Positions 9,384 through 19,099 are shown, counted from the first letter of the stretch. The stretch: 64,000 nt of DNA from JABDLO01 sp035327565 (GCA_035327565.1 DAOLDB010000017.1:4876-68875), one strand, 5' to 3'. The notes: generated by a model not told the origin, from the sequence alone. Made by a program: numbers and translations.

Positions 9384-10280
9384 TCAAAAAATACCCAATC
9401 GCCTTTCGTTTCGGTACATTCGATAAAAATTTTGCCCTACTGCTCCAATAATTATAGGATCAAAATATGTTCCATCTGTATTTAAGTCCAATGTCAATGA
9501 CCTGCCTGCATGGGCACGGATAAGCATATCCAGAAGAAACAATAAAGCGCCTTTACCATTCTTTTGTGATGTCTCCAATTGCAAAAGCAGAACCACTTTA
9601 TTATGGCTGTAGATGGCAAACAAAACGGCTATGGGATTGCGTTCACCATCCAAAACAGCGCTGCTAAACCCTATACCCCTGTGAAGGGCGTTATACATGA
9701 TTCGCTGTAAAGCATGGAAATTATAATTTCTATTTTCTTTGTCCGGACTATTTTGCTTATAAAAATCAGCTAAGTTTTCCGGCTTAATCCCCGAGGCAAT
9801 AACCCATCCTGCATTTTCAGCTGTATCTAAAACTTCAATGGCCTCTCTATCAAAACCTTTCCGGATGATTTCATAAGGATTATTCAAATTAAGTGTATAA
9901 TTCATTTTTTCCGAAAGGACAAAATTCCCATTCTTCTCATGAAAAGATATAGGGTTCAGATGGATGTCCACCGTTTTAAAATCTGAAGGGATGGCTTCAA
10001 GAAATGTTTGAATTCTGATGGGAGTTAATACATTAACGGAATATATTCCAACTACTCTGGTTAAAGGAGGTTGTATAAGATCCCAACCGGCTAAAATATT
10101 TTTCCTTACAGGAAGAACCATCACCGATTGATAATTGTCTTCCACTAATCCTTCCCAGTCTTTTGATATTTGATTCAAATACCATGTATATCCAAATACC
10201 TGACCATTGGGAGAATGATGTACACAACCATCCCATCGGGCCTTTTCAATATCACCAGCTTTGATTCTTTGAATGTTCAT
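9384..10280 (-). CDS. GNAT/FemAB-like acyltransferase of unknown substrate
   Basis: This 298-residue soluble protein has the two-lobed organisation of FemAB/peptidoglycan-bridge-type GNAT proteins. The N-terminal lobe has VFGYTWYLNQISKDWEGLV; the C-terminal lobe has GIGFSSAVLDGERNPIAVLF and ends with LDLNTDGTYFDPIIIGAVGQ. Bacteroidota carry many such proteins without a known substrate. It has an ATG start and no signal peptide. A roughly 100-bp gap separates it from the SIS gene downstream on the same strand, so co-transcription is possible. The superfamily call is by pattern only; function is unassigned. Confidence 0.55.
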   Translation of the reverse strand: MNIQRIKAGDIEKARWDGCVHHSPNGQVFGYTWYLNQISKDWEGLVEDNYQSVMVLPVRKNILAGWDLIQPPLTRVVGIYSVNVLTPIRIQTFLEAIPSDFKTVDIHLNPISFHEKNGNFVLSEKMNYTLNLNNPYEIIRKGFDREAIEVLDTAENAGWVIASGIKPENLADFYKQNSPDKENRNYNFHALQRIMYNALHRGIGFSSAVLDGERNPIAVLFAIYSHNKVVLLLQLETSQKNGKGALLFLLDMLIRAHAGRSLTLDLNTDGTYFDPIIIGAVGQNFYRMYRNERRLGIF

Positions 10281-10449
10281 TGGAAGTCAAACATTCCCAC
10301 AGTTCATTGGTTGATTATGGGGAGCATTTTTTAAATATTTTCTTCTCAGTCATCCGACAAAAAGCAATTTAAATCCATGATGATTCAATAGCTGAGAAAC
10401 ATTGATGATTCTTTCACAAATTTATCATCCCATTTTTTTTTGAATATCC

Positions 10450-10457
10450 TAATTTTG
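10450..10457 (+). promoter_or_regulatory. Bacteroidota -7 box TAATTTTG
   Basis: A perfect TAnnTTTG box lies 31 bp upstream of the hydroxylase ATG. No clear TTTG is seen at the -33 position, so support is partial. Confidence 0.35.
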
Positions 10458-10488
10458 CAGATACTTTAAATCAATATTGTATTTCACA

Positions 10489-11337
10489 ATGGATGCCTTG
10501 GTAGAATATTTTTCAGAAATGCCATCTTCTCACCGTTCAGCTGTATTGCTGGGAGGACTGACTCTTTTTTTAATGATAGAAAATGCAGTGCCTTTCTTTA
10601 CCTCTAAGTACAACAAATGGAGACATACAGGTATTAATATATTCTTTACTGCCACTACTGTTTTGATCAATTTTGCCATGGCATTTATGCTGCTTTGGGC
10701 TGCGTCATTAGTTGACCGGTCAGGATTTGGTATCATTCAATGGATACCGATACAAGGAATTTGGTTTTTGCTTATTGGTTTGATGCTTCTTGATTTTATC
10801 GGAGCATTCCTCCCACATTATATTGAACACAGAATACGTTTTCTCTGGCAATTTCATTTGATTCATCATACTGACCAAAACGTAGACACCACCACTGCAA
10901 ATCGTCATCATCCCGGTGAAAGTGTCCTAAGGTTTTTATTTACATTGATTGCCGTGATCATTGTAGGTGCACCGATGTGGATGGTATTTATGTACCAATC
11001 GCTTAGTGTAGTTCTCAGTCAGTTTAACCATTCCAATGTCAAAATGCCGGAATGGCTAGATAATGCATTGGTATGGATCTTTTGTACTCCCAACATGCAC
11101 CGGGTTCACCATCACTACCGTCAACCCTATTCCGATAAGAATTATGGAAATATATTTTCATTATGGGACCGGGCTTTCGGCACTTATGTGAAAGTCGACA
11201 ACGCTCAATTAATCTACGGGGTAGATACACATATGGATACAAAGGAAGCCAATGATATTATCACTTTATTAAAAATTCCTTTTCTGAGGTATCGCGGCAG
11301 CATCCCTTATGAGCAGGAAGAAAACCTGGAGGGTTAA
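10489..11337 (+). CDS. fatty-acid hydroxylase/sterol desaturase superfamily membrane protein
   Basis: This is a 282-residue membrane protein from the ATG at 10489; an in-frame TTG at 10477 is less likely. It has four to five hydrophobic segments and the di-iron histidine clusters of the sterol desaturase/fatty-acid hydroxylase family: HYIEHR, FHLIHHTDQNVDTTTANRHH and HRVHHHYRQPYSDKNYGN. Members use O2 and two iron atoms to hydroxylate or desaturate lipids, carotenoids or sterol-like compounds at the cytoplasmic membrane. All expected His boxes are present, so it is probably active. The substrate is unknown; it stands alone between convergent or unrelated genes. Confidence 0.85.
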   Translation: MDALVEYFSEMPSSHRSAVLLGGLTLFLMIENAVPFFTSKYNKWRHTGINIFFTATTVLINFAMAFMLLWAASLVDRSGFGIIQWIPIQGIWFLLIGLMLLDFIGAFLPHYIEHRIRFLWQFHLIHHTDQNVDTTTANRHHPGESVLRFLFTLIAVIIVGAPMWMVFMYQSLSVVLSQFNHSNVKMPEWLDNALVWIFCTPNMHRVHHHYRQPYSDKNYGNIFSLWDRAFGTYVKVDNAQLIYGVDTHMDTKEANDIITLLKIPFLRYRGSIPYEQEENLEG

Positions 11338-11375
11338 GTTAAGCGTTGATTCCATAGCTTTGAAATCGTTGAACC

Positions 11376-12527
11376 TCAGCTTCTCAATCGCGGATCCAGA
11401 AAATTCTGGATACGCCCCGCCCAAATATTTAATGAAGTCACGATCATAAAAATACAAAAGCCTGGAAAAACAGCTAACCACCAAGCATTGGTTCGACGTG
11501 CAGCACTTAGTAATGATCCCCAGGTAGGTTGCTCAATCGGAATACCAATACCCAGAAAAGATAGAGATGCTTCCAATAATATAGCTGACGCAATACTGAA
11601 TGCTACCAAAGCAATCACTGAATCCAAAGCATTTGGTAATATATGATGCACCAATATTCTCCAACGGGAAATTCCTGAAATCAAAACTGCCTTTATATAA
11701 TTTTCTTCCATGACTGACATCATTTCTGCCCTTATGTATCGGGCTAAATTGCTCCAACCTATCAATCCTATAATGATGACTACGTTCCATACAGAACTTC
11801 TCTCAAACAGAACCACCAAACCCAGAACAAGAAAAAGGGAGGGAATGGATTCTCTGACTTCGATTAATTTATTAACCACCAAGCTTAACTGGGTATTATA
11901 CTTCCTGAGTTTGAATCTCCCAGCCCATCGAATTACTGCGTAGGTGACCAATAAAGTAGCTGAAAAGTAAAATAGTCTGATTCCTATCCCAATCTGATTC
12001 CATTCATTGACCAAATAAAATCCTCCGATCAATAATACCATGCACCCCCCAAATATTTGTATCGTATTCAAATACAGAGGAAACTTTCTAAAATAGGCAG
12101 CCGAACCGCCCATGAAAAGCGCAATAACAAATGCCAATGCAATGGAAAAAACACCCACCTGCAGAGCAATCCAAAAACCTGAAATGAGGCCGGCTGCAAC
12201 ATCGCGGCCTAAATGATCAGTGCCCAGCCAATGTCCTGCTTTACCCGGTGGCACCACAGTGTTTCGAGAATCCATCTGAATTGGACTGAAAGATATGAAG
12301 GCAGGAATGACCGGCTCAATGTCATTTATATTCACTCTTGGATCGATTTTTCGTAATCCAATGGAATAGGAATAATCTTGTAAAACTGGAAAAACAAGTT
12401 GATCGTTCAACTTTCCTACCAATGGAAGATCATTGGCAATAAACTTATGTAAAAATGCTGTAAATACAAAAAGAATCAGGACATACCCGGTGATTCTTTG
12501 TACGTAAAGTGTAAGTGAATTCCGCAT
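11376..12527 (-). CDS. oligopeptide-type ABC transporter permease (DppC/OppC family)
   Basis: Third gene of a substrate-binding protein-permease-permease operon; its ATG abuts the TAG of the upstream permease with no spacer. The family motifs are present: GTDHLGRDVAAGLISG after the first membrane segment, and an EAA-like loop around GISRWRILVHHILPNALDSV. At 383 residues it is longer than the usual 290-310. The extra length lies at about residues 145-215 and appears to add two hydrophobic segments plus a basic loop (WAGRFKLRKYN) before the conserved core. It forms half of the inner-membrane channel. No ATPase gene is adjacent. Confidence 0.85.
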   Translation of the reverse strand: MRNSLTLYVQRITGYVLILFVFTAFLHKFIANDLPLVGKLNDQLVFPVLQDYSYSIGLRKIDPRVNINDIEPVIPAFISFSPIQMDSRNTVVPPGKAGHWLGTDHLGRDVAAGLISGFWIALQVGVFSIALAFVIALFMGGSAAYFRKFPLYLNTIQIFGGCMVLLIGGFYLVNEWNQIGIGIRLFYFSATLLVTYAVIRWAGRFKLRKYNTQLSLVVNKLIEVRESIPSLFLVLGLVVLFERSSVWNVVIIIGLIGWSNLARYIRAEMMSVMEENYIKAVLISGISRWRILVHHILPNALDSVIALVAFSIASAILLEASLSFLGIGIPIEQPTWGSLLSAARRTNAWWLAVFPGFCIFMIVTSLNIWAGRIQNFLDPRLRS

Positions 12528-13910
12528 CTAATGGTTATTTAATTGAATCCGCGGATTCACTTTTGCATATAAAATATCGGCAAAAAACAGGGTGATTGAG
12601 GTTACAATACTTACTAAAAGTACAATAGCAAATACAACATCCCAATCCGAATAAAAAATACTGTCATACATTAATCTTCCCATACCTGGAATATTAAAAA
12701 TCACTTCAATAATCAAGCTGCCTGCCAAAGCTCCAGGAATATAATTACTAACTAAAGTAATAACAGGTATCATTGCATTGGGCACCAGGTGGTGGAGGGT
12801 AACTCTTCTGGCGGATAGCCCTCTGGCTCTCAAAGCCACCCGGTAGGGTTTGCTCATCTCCGACCGGAGCGAACTCTGTGAAATCCGGGCTATCACAGCC
12901 AGATTGGACAAAAACAGACATAATACAGGTAAAATAATCATAGTAAAATGATCAAAAAATTGAGAGATGAAGCTTTGGTTTGCCTTTACCCGGAAGAATG
13001 GAGCCGGAAATATATTTGTCCACTCTCCATATTCGGAAGTTGTAAAAAAAACAACCAATAGTGTCGCAAGCCAAAATACGGGCATTGCATAAATGATGTA
13101 AAGAAATACCGAGATGAACAAATCCGTTTTACTCCCCTGTTTTATGGCGATTACCATTCCTAAAGGGATTCCTGCCATCAGACTAAGAAACAGTGAAATC
13201 ATAACGATGCTTAATGTCCACCATAAGGCACTTTTAATTTTTTCTCCCGCACTTCGTCCATCTACCAATGAGGTGCCCATTTTTGACTGGAAAAATGAGA
13301 TGACCCATCGGTGATATTGATTGTTCCATCCGTTCCATTTTAACACAGGATAATACCCCCGTACTTTATTCATCTGCATGTCCTGGTGAATAGCAATCCA
13401 TTCTTCCCACTTCGTTAATTCCTTTTCCCCATCCAAAAAGGAAGATAATTCCATGATGCGCTGATTTCGTTGAAGATTAGATTTACTGACTTTTAAAAAG
13501 GCGAGTTCCTGCCGGCACCGGCGGTTTCCGTTTGAGGTACACAGGCTATCAAGCATTTGAAAATTATCAACCCAATTCAAGGCATCATTTTCATAATATC
13601 GTTCATTCAAAAGCTTATCGAATAATTGCTTCGTTTGAAAGTTCCATTCCCTTTCAATATTCTTATTCTTATAAGAAGGTATGATTGAAAAATAAAACAA
13701 TGGTTGATGTAATCCTTCAGAAAAAAATACTTTTTCATACTCCTGATAATACCGGTCAATATTACCGTCGGTAGGATGAAGGCCCTGAAGAGAAAGAATA
13801 GCTTCAGCCCTATCTCCAGGTGCTCCTTTGCTTAAAAAGAAACTCAATATACTGACTATCCATACGGTGGTTAGCAACCAGAAAAGCCTGGATATCCCCA
13901 TCCACCACAT
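12528..13910 (-). CDS. oligopeptide-type ABC transporter permease (DppB/OppB family)
   Basis: Second gene of the importer operon, 4 bp after the substrate-binding protein gene. The C-terminal half (about 225-455) is a normal BPD_transp_1 permease, with RALRARGLSARRVTLHHLVP-like EAA-loop features (RVALRARGLSARRVTLHHLV) and FNIPGMGRLMYDSIFYSDWD. Between the first and second membrane segments lies an enlarged extracytoplasmic region (about 30-225) rich in Trp, Asn and charged residues, with three Cys. Ordinary DppB proteins have roughly 60-70 residues there. The insert may contact the binding protein or tune specificity; this is inference. Confidence 0.87.
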   Translation of the reverse strand: MWWMGISRLFWLLTTVWIVSILSFFLSKGAPGDRAEAILSLQGLHPTDGNIDRYYQEYEKVFFSEGLHQPLFYFSIIPSYKNKNIEREWNFQTKQLFDKLLNERYYENDALNWVDNFQMLDSLCTSNGNRRCRQELAFLKVSKSNLQRNQRIMELSSFLDGEKELTKWEEWIAIHQDMQMNKVRGYYPVLKWNGWNNQYHRWVISFFQSKMGTSLVDGRSAGEKIKSALWWTLSIVMISLFLSLMAGIPLGMVIAIKQGSKTDLFISVFLYIIYAMPVFWLATLLVVFFTTSEYGEWTNIFPAPFFRVKANQSFISQFFDHFTMIILPVLCLFLSNLAVIARISQSSLRSEMSKPYRVALRARGLSARRVTLHHLVPNAMIPVITLVSNYIPGALAGSLIIEVIFNIPGMGRLMYDSIFYSDWDVVFAIVLLVSIVTSITLFFADILYAKVNPRIQLNNH

Positions 13911-13914
13911 TGGG

Positions 13915-15666
13915 TCAGATTTTCGGTTTAAAGGTATTGGCCATATACCCTGGCCTTTTTACCGTGCCGCCCCCTTTCCAATGGCTACTGATAATAATTG
14001 TTTCAACAGGAGCATATAAAAAAATAGAAGGAGTGTCTTCAAACATCACTTCCTGAAGGCGTTTGTATAATTCATGTCGTTGATCACGACCGGGGACTGA
14101 CCGTATCTTCATTATCAGCCGGTCTGCTTCAGGATTTCTGTAAGATACTGTATTTCCTTTTGATGGGTCATCATTGTCTGAATGCCAGCGTTGATAAGGA
14201 TCATCATCGTTTAAATCCTGATTGATAACCAAAGGTGTAATTCCATAGTCACGAGTACGTACATGATCCCGCATGATCACTGAAAAATCCTTAGTGGTAA
14301 TATCCACCCGTATCCCTGCATTCCTTGCATTTTCCTGTAACATTAACATAATATTTCTGCCTAACTCCTGCTGAGAGGTAAAACCTTCAATAATCAGCTC
14401 TGTTTTTTTCCCCTGGATCACTTTATCCAGGATTCCATTTTGATCGGTATCAACCCACCCCGCTTCATGCAATAAACGGCTTGCCCCTTCAGTATCTAAA
14501 TGTATCAAAGGAAGATCCTTGTGGTAATATGAACGAGCAGGATGAATAGGAACCGATAGACGCTGACCCAGACCATCTTCCATATTTTTAATGATCTGAT
14601 CTACATCCAACAACATAGCCAAAGCTCTTCTCACTTTAGGATCAGAAAGTATGGGATGCCGGTTATTGATCCCAAGGAAATAAAATCGCATCAATGCAGG
14701 TGAGTGGAATGAAAATTCCTTTTCAAAGACCGGGTTGTTTTTCAATTCCACAAATCGCTGAGTCGAAATGCTGCTCGCTACATCAATGTTTCCTTCCTTC
14801 AATTGAGAAATGCATGTAGTTTCATCAGGAATGATGTAAAAATTCATTACTCCCGGTCCTTGTTGCAGAAAAGGATTCTCAGGGTAATTTTTTCCCCAGT
14901 AATTTTCTTTAGCTTCTATAACGAGATTCTGATCCGTTTCCCACCCGGTCAGTTTGTAAGGACCACAATTTGAAATGATATCTTTACCGTATTTCAAACC
15001 GTTCAATGCGCTTACGTATTCAGCGTTTCCAGCATCCTTAATGGTCCACTCTTCAACTTTCTTTTTATTACGTAAGTCTTTTATGGATAAATCGTCAAGG
15101 CGCCCGTCAGGATCATAGACATACTTTGGAAGAATGGGTATGGTAATGATACTCTCCAATCCCAACATATAATCGTTACTGAAATACACTCTAAAAGCTT
15201 TCAGATCCGCTGTATCAACGACAATATCATCTACAAAATCAAAATAACCTCTGTAGGCACCTGTCCCCATGTCAGGATGAACAATCAATTTCACTGTAAA
15301 AAGATAATCTTCTCCACTAATATGACTTCCATCTTCCCAAACTGCATCCTCTTTGAATCGGATATCGTAAAAGGATTGACCATTAGCCGATTCGTCGATT
15401 TGTTTTTCAGGTATCCTGTCGATTAAAATGGGTGTGAGTTCATAGTGGTCAGGATGATAGTCTGCTAATGGTACAAATATATACTGATGAACGAGTCTTG
15501 CCGTTACTCCTAAATGGAAAAGGGGATTCAATCGGGCTGGATCCTCCTTTATTCTGATATTTATTTCAAAATCAGACCCTGAAGGTTCACTTTTACATCC
15601 AAATATAAGACCTAAACCCAAAGCCAGAATAATAAACAAAAACCATGATCTGTTATTCTTCTTCAT
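13915..15666 (-). CDS. ABC transporter substrate-binding lipoprotein (SBP family 5)
   Basis: First gene of the importer operon. This 583-residue protein has a lipoprotein signal ending LGLGLIFGC (Cys24) and the SBP_bac_5 (DppA/OppA-like) architecture: FKEDAVWEDGSHISGEDYLF near the N-terminus, a DPKVRRALAMLLDVDQIIKN segment and CGPYKLTGWE. Family members bind peptides, nickel or oligosaccharides and deliver them to the DppBC channel. The absence of DppD/DppF-type ATPase genes in the window means ATPases are encoded elsewhere or shared. Ligand cannot be inferred. Confidence 0.9.
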   Translation of the reverse strand: MKKNNRSWFLFIILALGLGLIFGCKSEPSGSDFEINIRIKEDPARLNPLFHLGVTARLVHQYIFVPLADYHPDHYELTPILIDRIPEKQIDESANGQSFYDIRFKEDAVWEDGSHISGEDYLFTVKLIVHPDMGTGAYRGYFDFVDDIVVDTADLKAFRVYFSNDYMLGLESIITIPILPKYVYDPDGRLDDLSIKDLRNKKKVEEWTIKDAGNAEYVSALNGLKYGKDIISNCGPYKLTGWETDQNLVIEAKENYWGKNYPENPFLQQGPGVMNFYIIPDETTCISQLKEGNIDVASSISTQRFVELKNNPVFEKEFSFHSPALMRFYFLGINNRHPILSDPKVRRALAMLLDVDQIIKNMEDGLGQRLSVPIHPARSYYHKDLPLIHLDTEGASRLLHEAGWVDTDQNGILDKVIQGKKTELIIEGFTSQQELGRNIMLMLQENARNAGIRVDITTKDFSVIMRDHVRTRDYGITPLVINQDLNDDDPYQRWHSDNDDPSKGNTVSYRNPEADRLIMKIRSVPGRDQRHELYKRLQEVMFEDTPSIFLYAPVETIIISSHWKGGGTVKRPGYMANTFKPKI

Positions 15667-15891
15667 TTGTTATTAAACTTTGTCCTTTTGATCCTAAATT
15701 TACAAACAAATCGCTATAAGTTTGTAAAACGCAGAATTTTTACCCCGAATGTCTTCTTTTTCTTTACTATTTCCCAAAACAATTGGAAATAGCGTATTTC
15801 GGAAGCTGTCAATCTTAGGATATGTCGATCAGAATTTCGAAATATCAAAACCATAACTATTCTTGGGTTGTTGCAGTTTCAAAAAGATAAT

Positions 15892-16818
15892 ATGGATCAA
15901 TTACGGGGAAAATCGGTATTGGTTGCAGGAGGAACAGGCCTGGTGGGTAACCGGTTGATTCATTGGTTGCTCAAGGCGGGTTGTATCATCCATATCTTAT
16001 CACGGACAAAACGACAGAACACTCCAAATATTCAATATTTTACCTGGGATACTGATAAGGAAATTATTGAAAATGAAGCGGTTCTTGTTGATCATATTGT
16101 TAATCTTGCAGGTGCAGGAATTGCAGATTGGAGATGGACCAAAAAACGCAAAGCACTGATTGTGGAAAGCAGGGTAAAAAGCCTTTATTTACTGAAAAAA
16201 GCGCTTATAGATACCGGCCACCTTCCTTCTTCAATGGTTTCTGCATCAGCCATTGGATACTACGGAGACCGGGGAAGTGAATGGTTATCGGAAAACAGCC
16301 ATGCTTCATCAGGATTTCTTGGTGAAACTACAAAAGTCTGGGAAGAGGCAGCGCAAGAGGTATTTATGCATTGTTCTAGGGGTACGGTCATTCGAATAGG
16401 TATCGTTTTGTCAACCCGGGGAGGGGCTTTAGGAAAAATTCTTAAATCAGCTCCGTTGAGAATTCTTCCCCGATTTGGTAGTGGAAATCAATTTTACAGT
16501 TGGATCCACATCGATGATTTGTGTCAATTATTCTTACTATCCCTGACCCATCCGTCATATCAGGGTATCATTAACGGTGTAGCACCCCAACCTCTCAATC
16601 ACAACGATTTTATAAAGTCAATCAGCGATGGATTACCTGGTCCTTTTATTATTGCTCCGGTACCTGCAATTGCTCTGAAAATGGTATTAGGAGAAATGTC
16701 AGCAGTTGTATTGGACAGTGCCCGGGTTAAATCCGATAGATTAAATGCATTGGGGTTTATATATAATTATCCTTTCCTTACAGGAGCCATCAGACATCTC
16801 AATAATGCTAAGATCTGA
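15892..16818 (+). CDS. TIGR01777-family NAD(P)-dependent epimerase-like protein
   Basis: This 308-residue protein of the extended SDR type starts at the ATG at 15892; the in-frame TTG at 15868 would add an unlikely tail. The Rossmann motif VLVAGGTGLVG lies near the N-terminus, NLAGAGIADWRW is the family signature, and SASAIGYYGDRGSEWLSE includes the conserved Tyr region. The C-terminus (PFIIAPVPAIALKMVLGEMS and onward) is the DUF1731 domain. Homologues include E. coli YfcH and plant SulA-like proteins; the reaction is unknown. The last 11 bp overlap the convergent HAD gene. Confidence 0.9.
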   Translation: MDQLRGKSVLVAGGTGLVGNRLIHWLLKAGCIIHILSRTKRQNTPNIQYFTWDTDKEIIENEAVLVDHIVNLAGAGIADWRWTKKRKALIVESRVKSLYLLKKALIDTGHLPSSMVSASAIGYYGDRGSEWLSENSHASSGFLGETTKVWEEAAQEVFMHCSRGTVIRIGIVLSTRGGALGKILKSAPLRILPRFGSGNQFYSWIHIDDLCQLFLLSLTHPSYQGIINGVAPQPLNHNDFIKSISDGLPGPFIIAPVPAIALKMVLGEMSAVVLDSARVKSDRLNALGFIYNYPFLTGAIRHLNNAKI

Positions 16819-17230
16819 AAACTTCAATTTCTTTCGTTTTTACAATTAGATCAGTAAACTTTCCTTTGAAACGGGTTGCCCTTACTATGTGGTTATCAAT
16901 CCAGTGGTAATTGCCCCCACGGGGTTTGCCCATGAGCAATCCATGATATTTAAACCCGTGTTCTTTCAACCAGACTTCAGTAATTTGGCGATGTTCTTCT
17001 GTTCTGGATGTAAAAAAGGTAATAATATGGCCTTCATCATACCACTTATTCAAAATATCAAGCGCATCCGCATAGGGTACACAATATACCATTCTTTCAG
17101 GTTCTTCATTGGGAACATCATCACATATGGTTCCATCAATATCGATCAGAAAGTTTTTTACTCCTTTCGGTAATATTGGACTCAGTTTTTGACCTTTTTC
17201 GTCTTTTACTTCTTTCAGCTTTACTGACAT
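16808..17230 (-). CDS. small HAD-superfamily phosphatase-like protein
   Basis: This 140-residue protein has the HAD motif FLIDIDGTICDD (nucleophile Asp30, acid/base Asp32) and motif II in FFTSRTEEHR. Close relatives in Bacteroidota are often mislabelled phosphoheptose isomerase, but no SIS fold is present here. It lacks a cap domain of any size, so it probably acts on a macromolecule-linked or large substrate, as small capless HADs often do. It lies 15 bp downstream of the M23 peptidase gene on the same strand, so the two are probably co-transcribed. Confidence 0.82.
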   Translation of the reverse strand: MSVKLKEVKDEKGQKLSPILPKGVKNFLIDIDGTICDDVPNEEPERMVYCVPYADALDILNKWYDEGHIITFFTSRTEEHRQITEVWLKEHGFKYHGLLMGKPRGGNYHWIDNHIVRATRFKGKFTDLIVKTKEIEVFRS

Positions 17231-17245
17231 ACTATTCTACTTAAA

Positions 17246-18082
17246 TTAATTAAAGCTCATATACTTCACAGGATCGACTGGATATCCATCAAACCACAAT
17301 TCGAAATGCAAATGGGGTCCGAAAGAAAGTGTCCCAGAATTCCCAATAATTGCTATTGCCTCACCGGCATGCAACCGGTCACCTGTTTTTTTCAATAATA
17401 CCGAGTTGTGTTTATACACAGAAATGATATTGTTTGGGTGCTGCACAGCTATGGTATGACCGGATTCAACCGAATAATCGGCAAAAATAACAATTCCGTC
17501 CATTATTGTCTTAATTGGGGTATTTTGTGAAGCAAGAATATCTACACCATAATGGTCTTCCACATCCAAAAATCCAGCGCTAATTGAGCCGGTCACCGGG
17601 GGAACAAAAAATAAAGAACCCAGGATTCTGGTTGATTTTCTATCGCTAATATCCTCAGGAAGTATAGTTCCTGCACGATCTCCAATGTCTGTTGTACGCA
17701 AGTTCTCAGCGAGAAAAGCCGCATCATGGGATGGATCCCTTCCTCCACTGGAAGTCAGTAATTTTCTCAGACTCTCATTGTATAACTCCTGTGCTTCCAG
17801 TGTTTCCTCAATTTCTTTGAGTTGCCGTGATAACTCTAAAAAAGATACATTATTACTAATATCCCCATAGCCAGGTACCAGTCTTTTGAGAGGAGTAAAA
17901 AATATCAAAAAAACAACACCAATAATGGTTATAAGAAAAAAGGCACTCACGATCATATACACATTCAAAAGTGATAATCTGAATGAGCGCACTTCACGCA
18001 AATCTTCCTCGTCTATAACAGCAAGACGGTATTTATCAGCTATACTTTTCCGGGAAACGGTATCTATCGGATATTCAGACAT
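17246..18082 (-). CDS. membrane-anchored M23 (LytM) peptidase
   Basis: This 278-residue protein has a short cytoplasmic tail, one membrane segment at about 40-62, a coiled-coil linker (about 80-115) and a C-terminal LytM domain. The zinc-site motifs are intact: DHYGVDI (His and Asp) and GPHLHFELWFDG (second His pair). Such enzymes cut peptidoglycan peptide crosslinks, or regulate amidases when the site is degenerate; here it looks competent. The periplasmic location and coiled coil suggest a role in growth or division. A promoter-like box lies about 16 bp upstream. Confidence 0.9.
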   Translation of the reverse strand: MSEYPIDTVSRKSIADKYRLAVIDEEDLREVRSFRLSLLNVYMIVSAFFLITIIGVVFLIFFTPLKRLVPGYGDISNNVSFLELSRQLKEIEETLEAQELYNESLRKLLTSSGGRDPSHDAAFLAENLRTTDIGDRAGTILPEDISDRKSTRILGSLFFVPPVTGSISAGFLDVEDHYGVDILASQNTPIKTIMDGIVIFADYSVESGHTIAVQHPNNIISVYKHNSVLLKKTGDRLHAGEAIAIIGNSGTLSFGPHLHFELWFDGYPVDPVKYMSFN

Positions 18083-18097
18083 AGAGTAATTTCGTCA

Positions 18098-18105
18098 CAA
18101 ACTTA
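18098..18105 (-). promoter_or_regulatory. Bacteroidota -7 box TAAGTTTG upstream of the M23 gene
   Basis: On the minus strand this is a perfect TAnnTTTG, 16 bp before the ATG. A TTTTG lies about 15 bp further up, shorter than the usual 19-21 bp spacing. This would give a very short leader. Confidence 0.4.
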
Positions 18106-18409
18106 CAACGAAATTAATCACAAAATCATTATTTCCAGAGGAAATGAATGTGAATTGGTTTAAATTAATATTATTCTTTACTTAAAAGAAATTGTATCTA
18201 ATTCGTTTCTATCATTCTCAATCGATGTGGTATAATAATTAATATTTTCCATCATCGGTTTAGTAATTTTCATTTTGACTGGATAATCTGCTTTTATTAT
18301 TATTGATAATTGTAGATGGATAGAAGATTGAGTTATTTTACAATCGCACAATCACAGAGTGAGGTATAAAGTTATGATGTCGAAAGTATCTGATCAAACA
18401 AAAAGCACT
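18106..18409. other. AT-rich intergenic stretch
   Basis: I see no confident gene. On the minus strand a frame of about 58 codons without a start (roughly 18175-18350) contains a segment MKITKPMMENINYY. It could be a gene fragment or simply a chance open frame in AT-rich DNA. No hairpin with a T-run is visible. Confidence 0.3.
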
Positions 18410-19099
18410 TTAATTATACAACCATACCGGCCCGATCAAAACATGCCATACCATATAAAACGACCACCTTGTCAGTACTGCCGCAAAAATTCCATATTGG
18501 TATATTAAGTAACATAATAAAAGGTTGAAGGAATAAATCAATATGCCTAAAACTAAATGGACTACAGAAAAAGTCTGAAAGACCGCTAATTGAGATAAAG
18601 GCTCCAGGCCTGAAATGATAATAGCCAGTATGATATATATTTGTTTTTTATTTTTACTTTTTAGAATGAAAGTTGAAATCAGCCAAAAAAGTATTCCGAT
18701 AGGTATGATTCTGTACAAACTTTCTACAATGACCGCAGCAATAGAATAAACCACGCCCGAAAAAGGTAATTCCATATGAATTGAAGATATATTCAACAGG
18801 TTAGCCATTTGTTTTGAAATTCCGCTCAACATATCAATAAAAACAAAAAGTAGTCCTATTAAGGCTCCGATAGCTGCAAACCATAAATACTTCATGGTGA
18901 TGACAGGTGGATGAACAACTATAAACTTATCCCAAAGGATGGAACAAATACTGGCTAAAATCAAAATAGGTATTACACTCTGTGGCTTTAAGCCCGCTTT
19001 CTGAGAAGGGTGGGGAAATGCAATATCAAAGCTTTGAATGATAAAAGTAAATATGATGGCCAATGCTGCAAGGATCAAATAGTGTTTTGTGTTTTTCAT
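18410..19099 (-). CDS. polytopic membrane protein, degenerate CPBP-like
   Basis: This protein of about 230 residues has six or seven hydrophobic segments. The ATG at 19099 (MKNTKHYLILAALAIIF) places a normal membrane segment first; a TTG 84 bp upstream is unlikely. The segment AAVIVESLYRIIPIGILFWL has the Glu-x3-Arg spacing of CPBP intramembrane proteases, and RWSFYMVWHVLIG near the C-terminus offers the later His. The first glutamate of the usual EE pair is Val, so activity is uncertain. CPBP membership is a pattern-based suggestion. There is no operon partner. Confidence 0.6.
   Translation of the reverse strand: MKNTKHYLILAALAIIFTFIIQSFDIAFPHPSQKAGLKPQSVIPILILASICSILWDKFIVVHPPVITMKYLWFAAIGALIGLLFVFIDMLSGISKQMANLLNISSIHMELPFSGVVYSIAAVIVESLYRIIPIGILFWLISTFILKSKNKKQIYIILAIIISGLEPLSQLAVFQTFSVVHLVLGILIYSFNLLLCYLIYQYGIFAAVLTRWSFYMVWHVLIGPVWLYN

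Noticed and set aside
18175..18350. Startless minus-strand open frame between the M23 and CPBP-like genes
   Set aside because: It has protein-like stretches but is rich in ATA/AAA/ATT codons, lacks a start and matches no family I recognise; chance in AT-rich DNA is likely.
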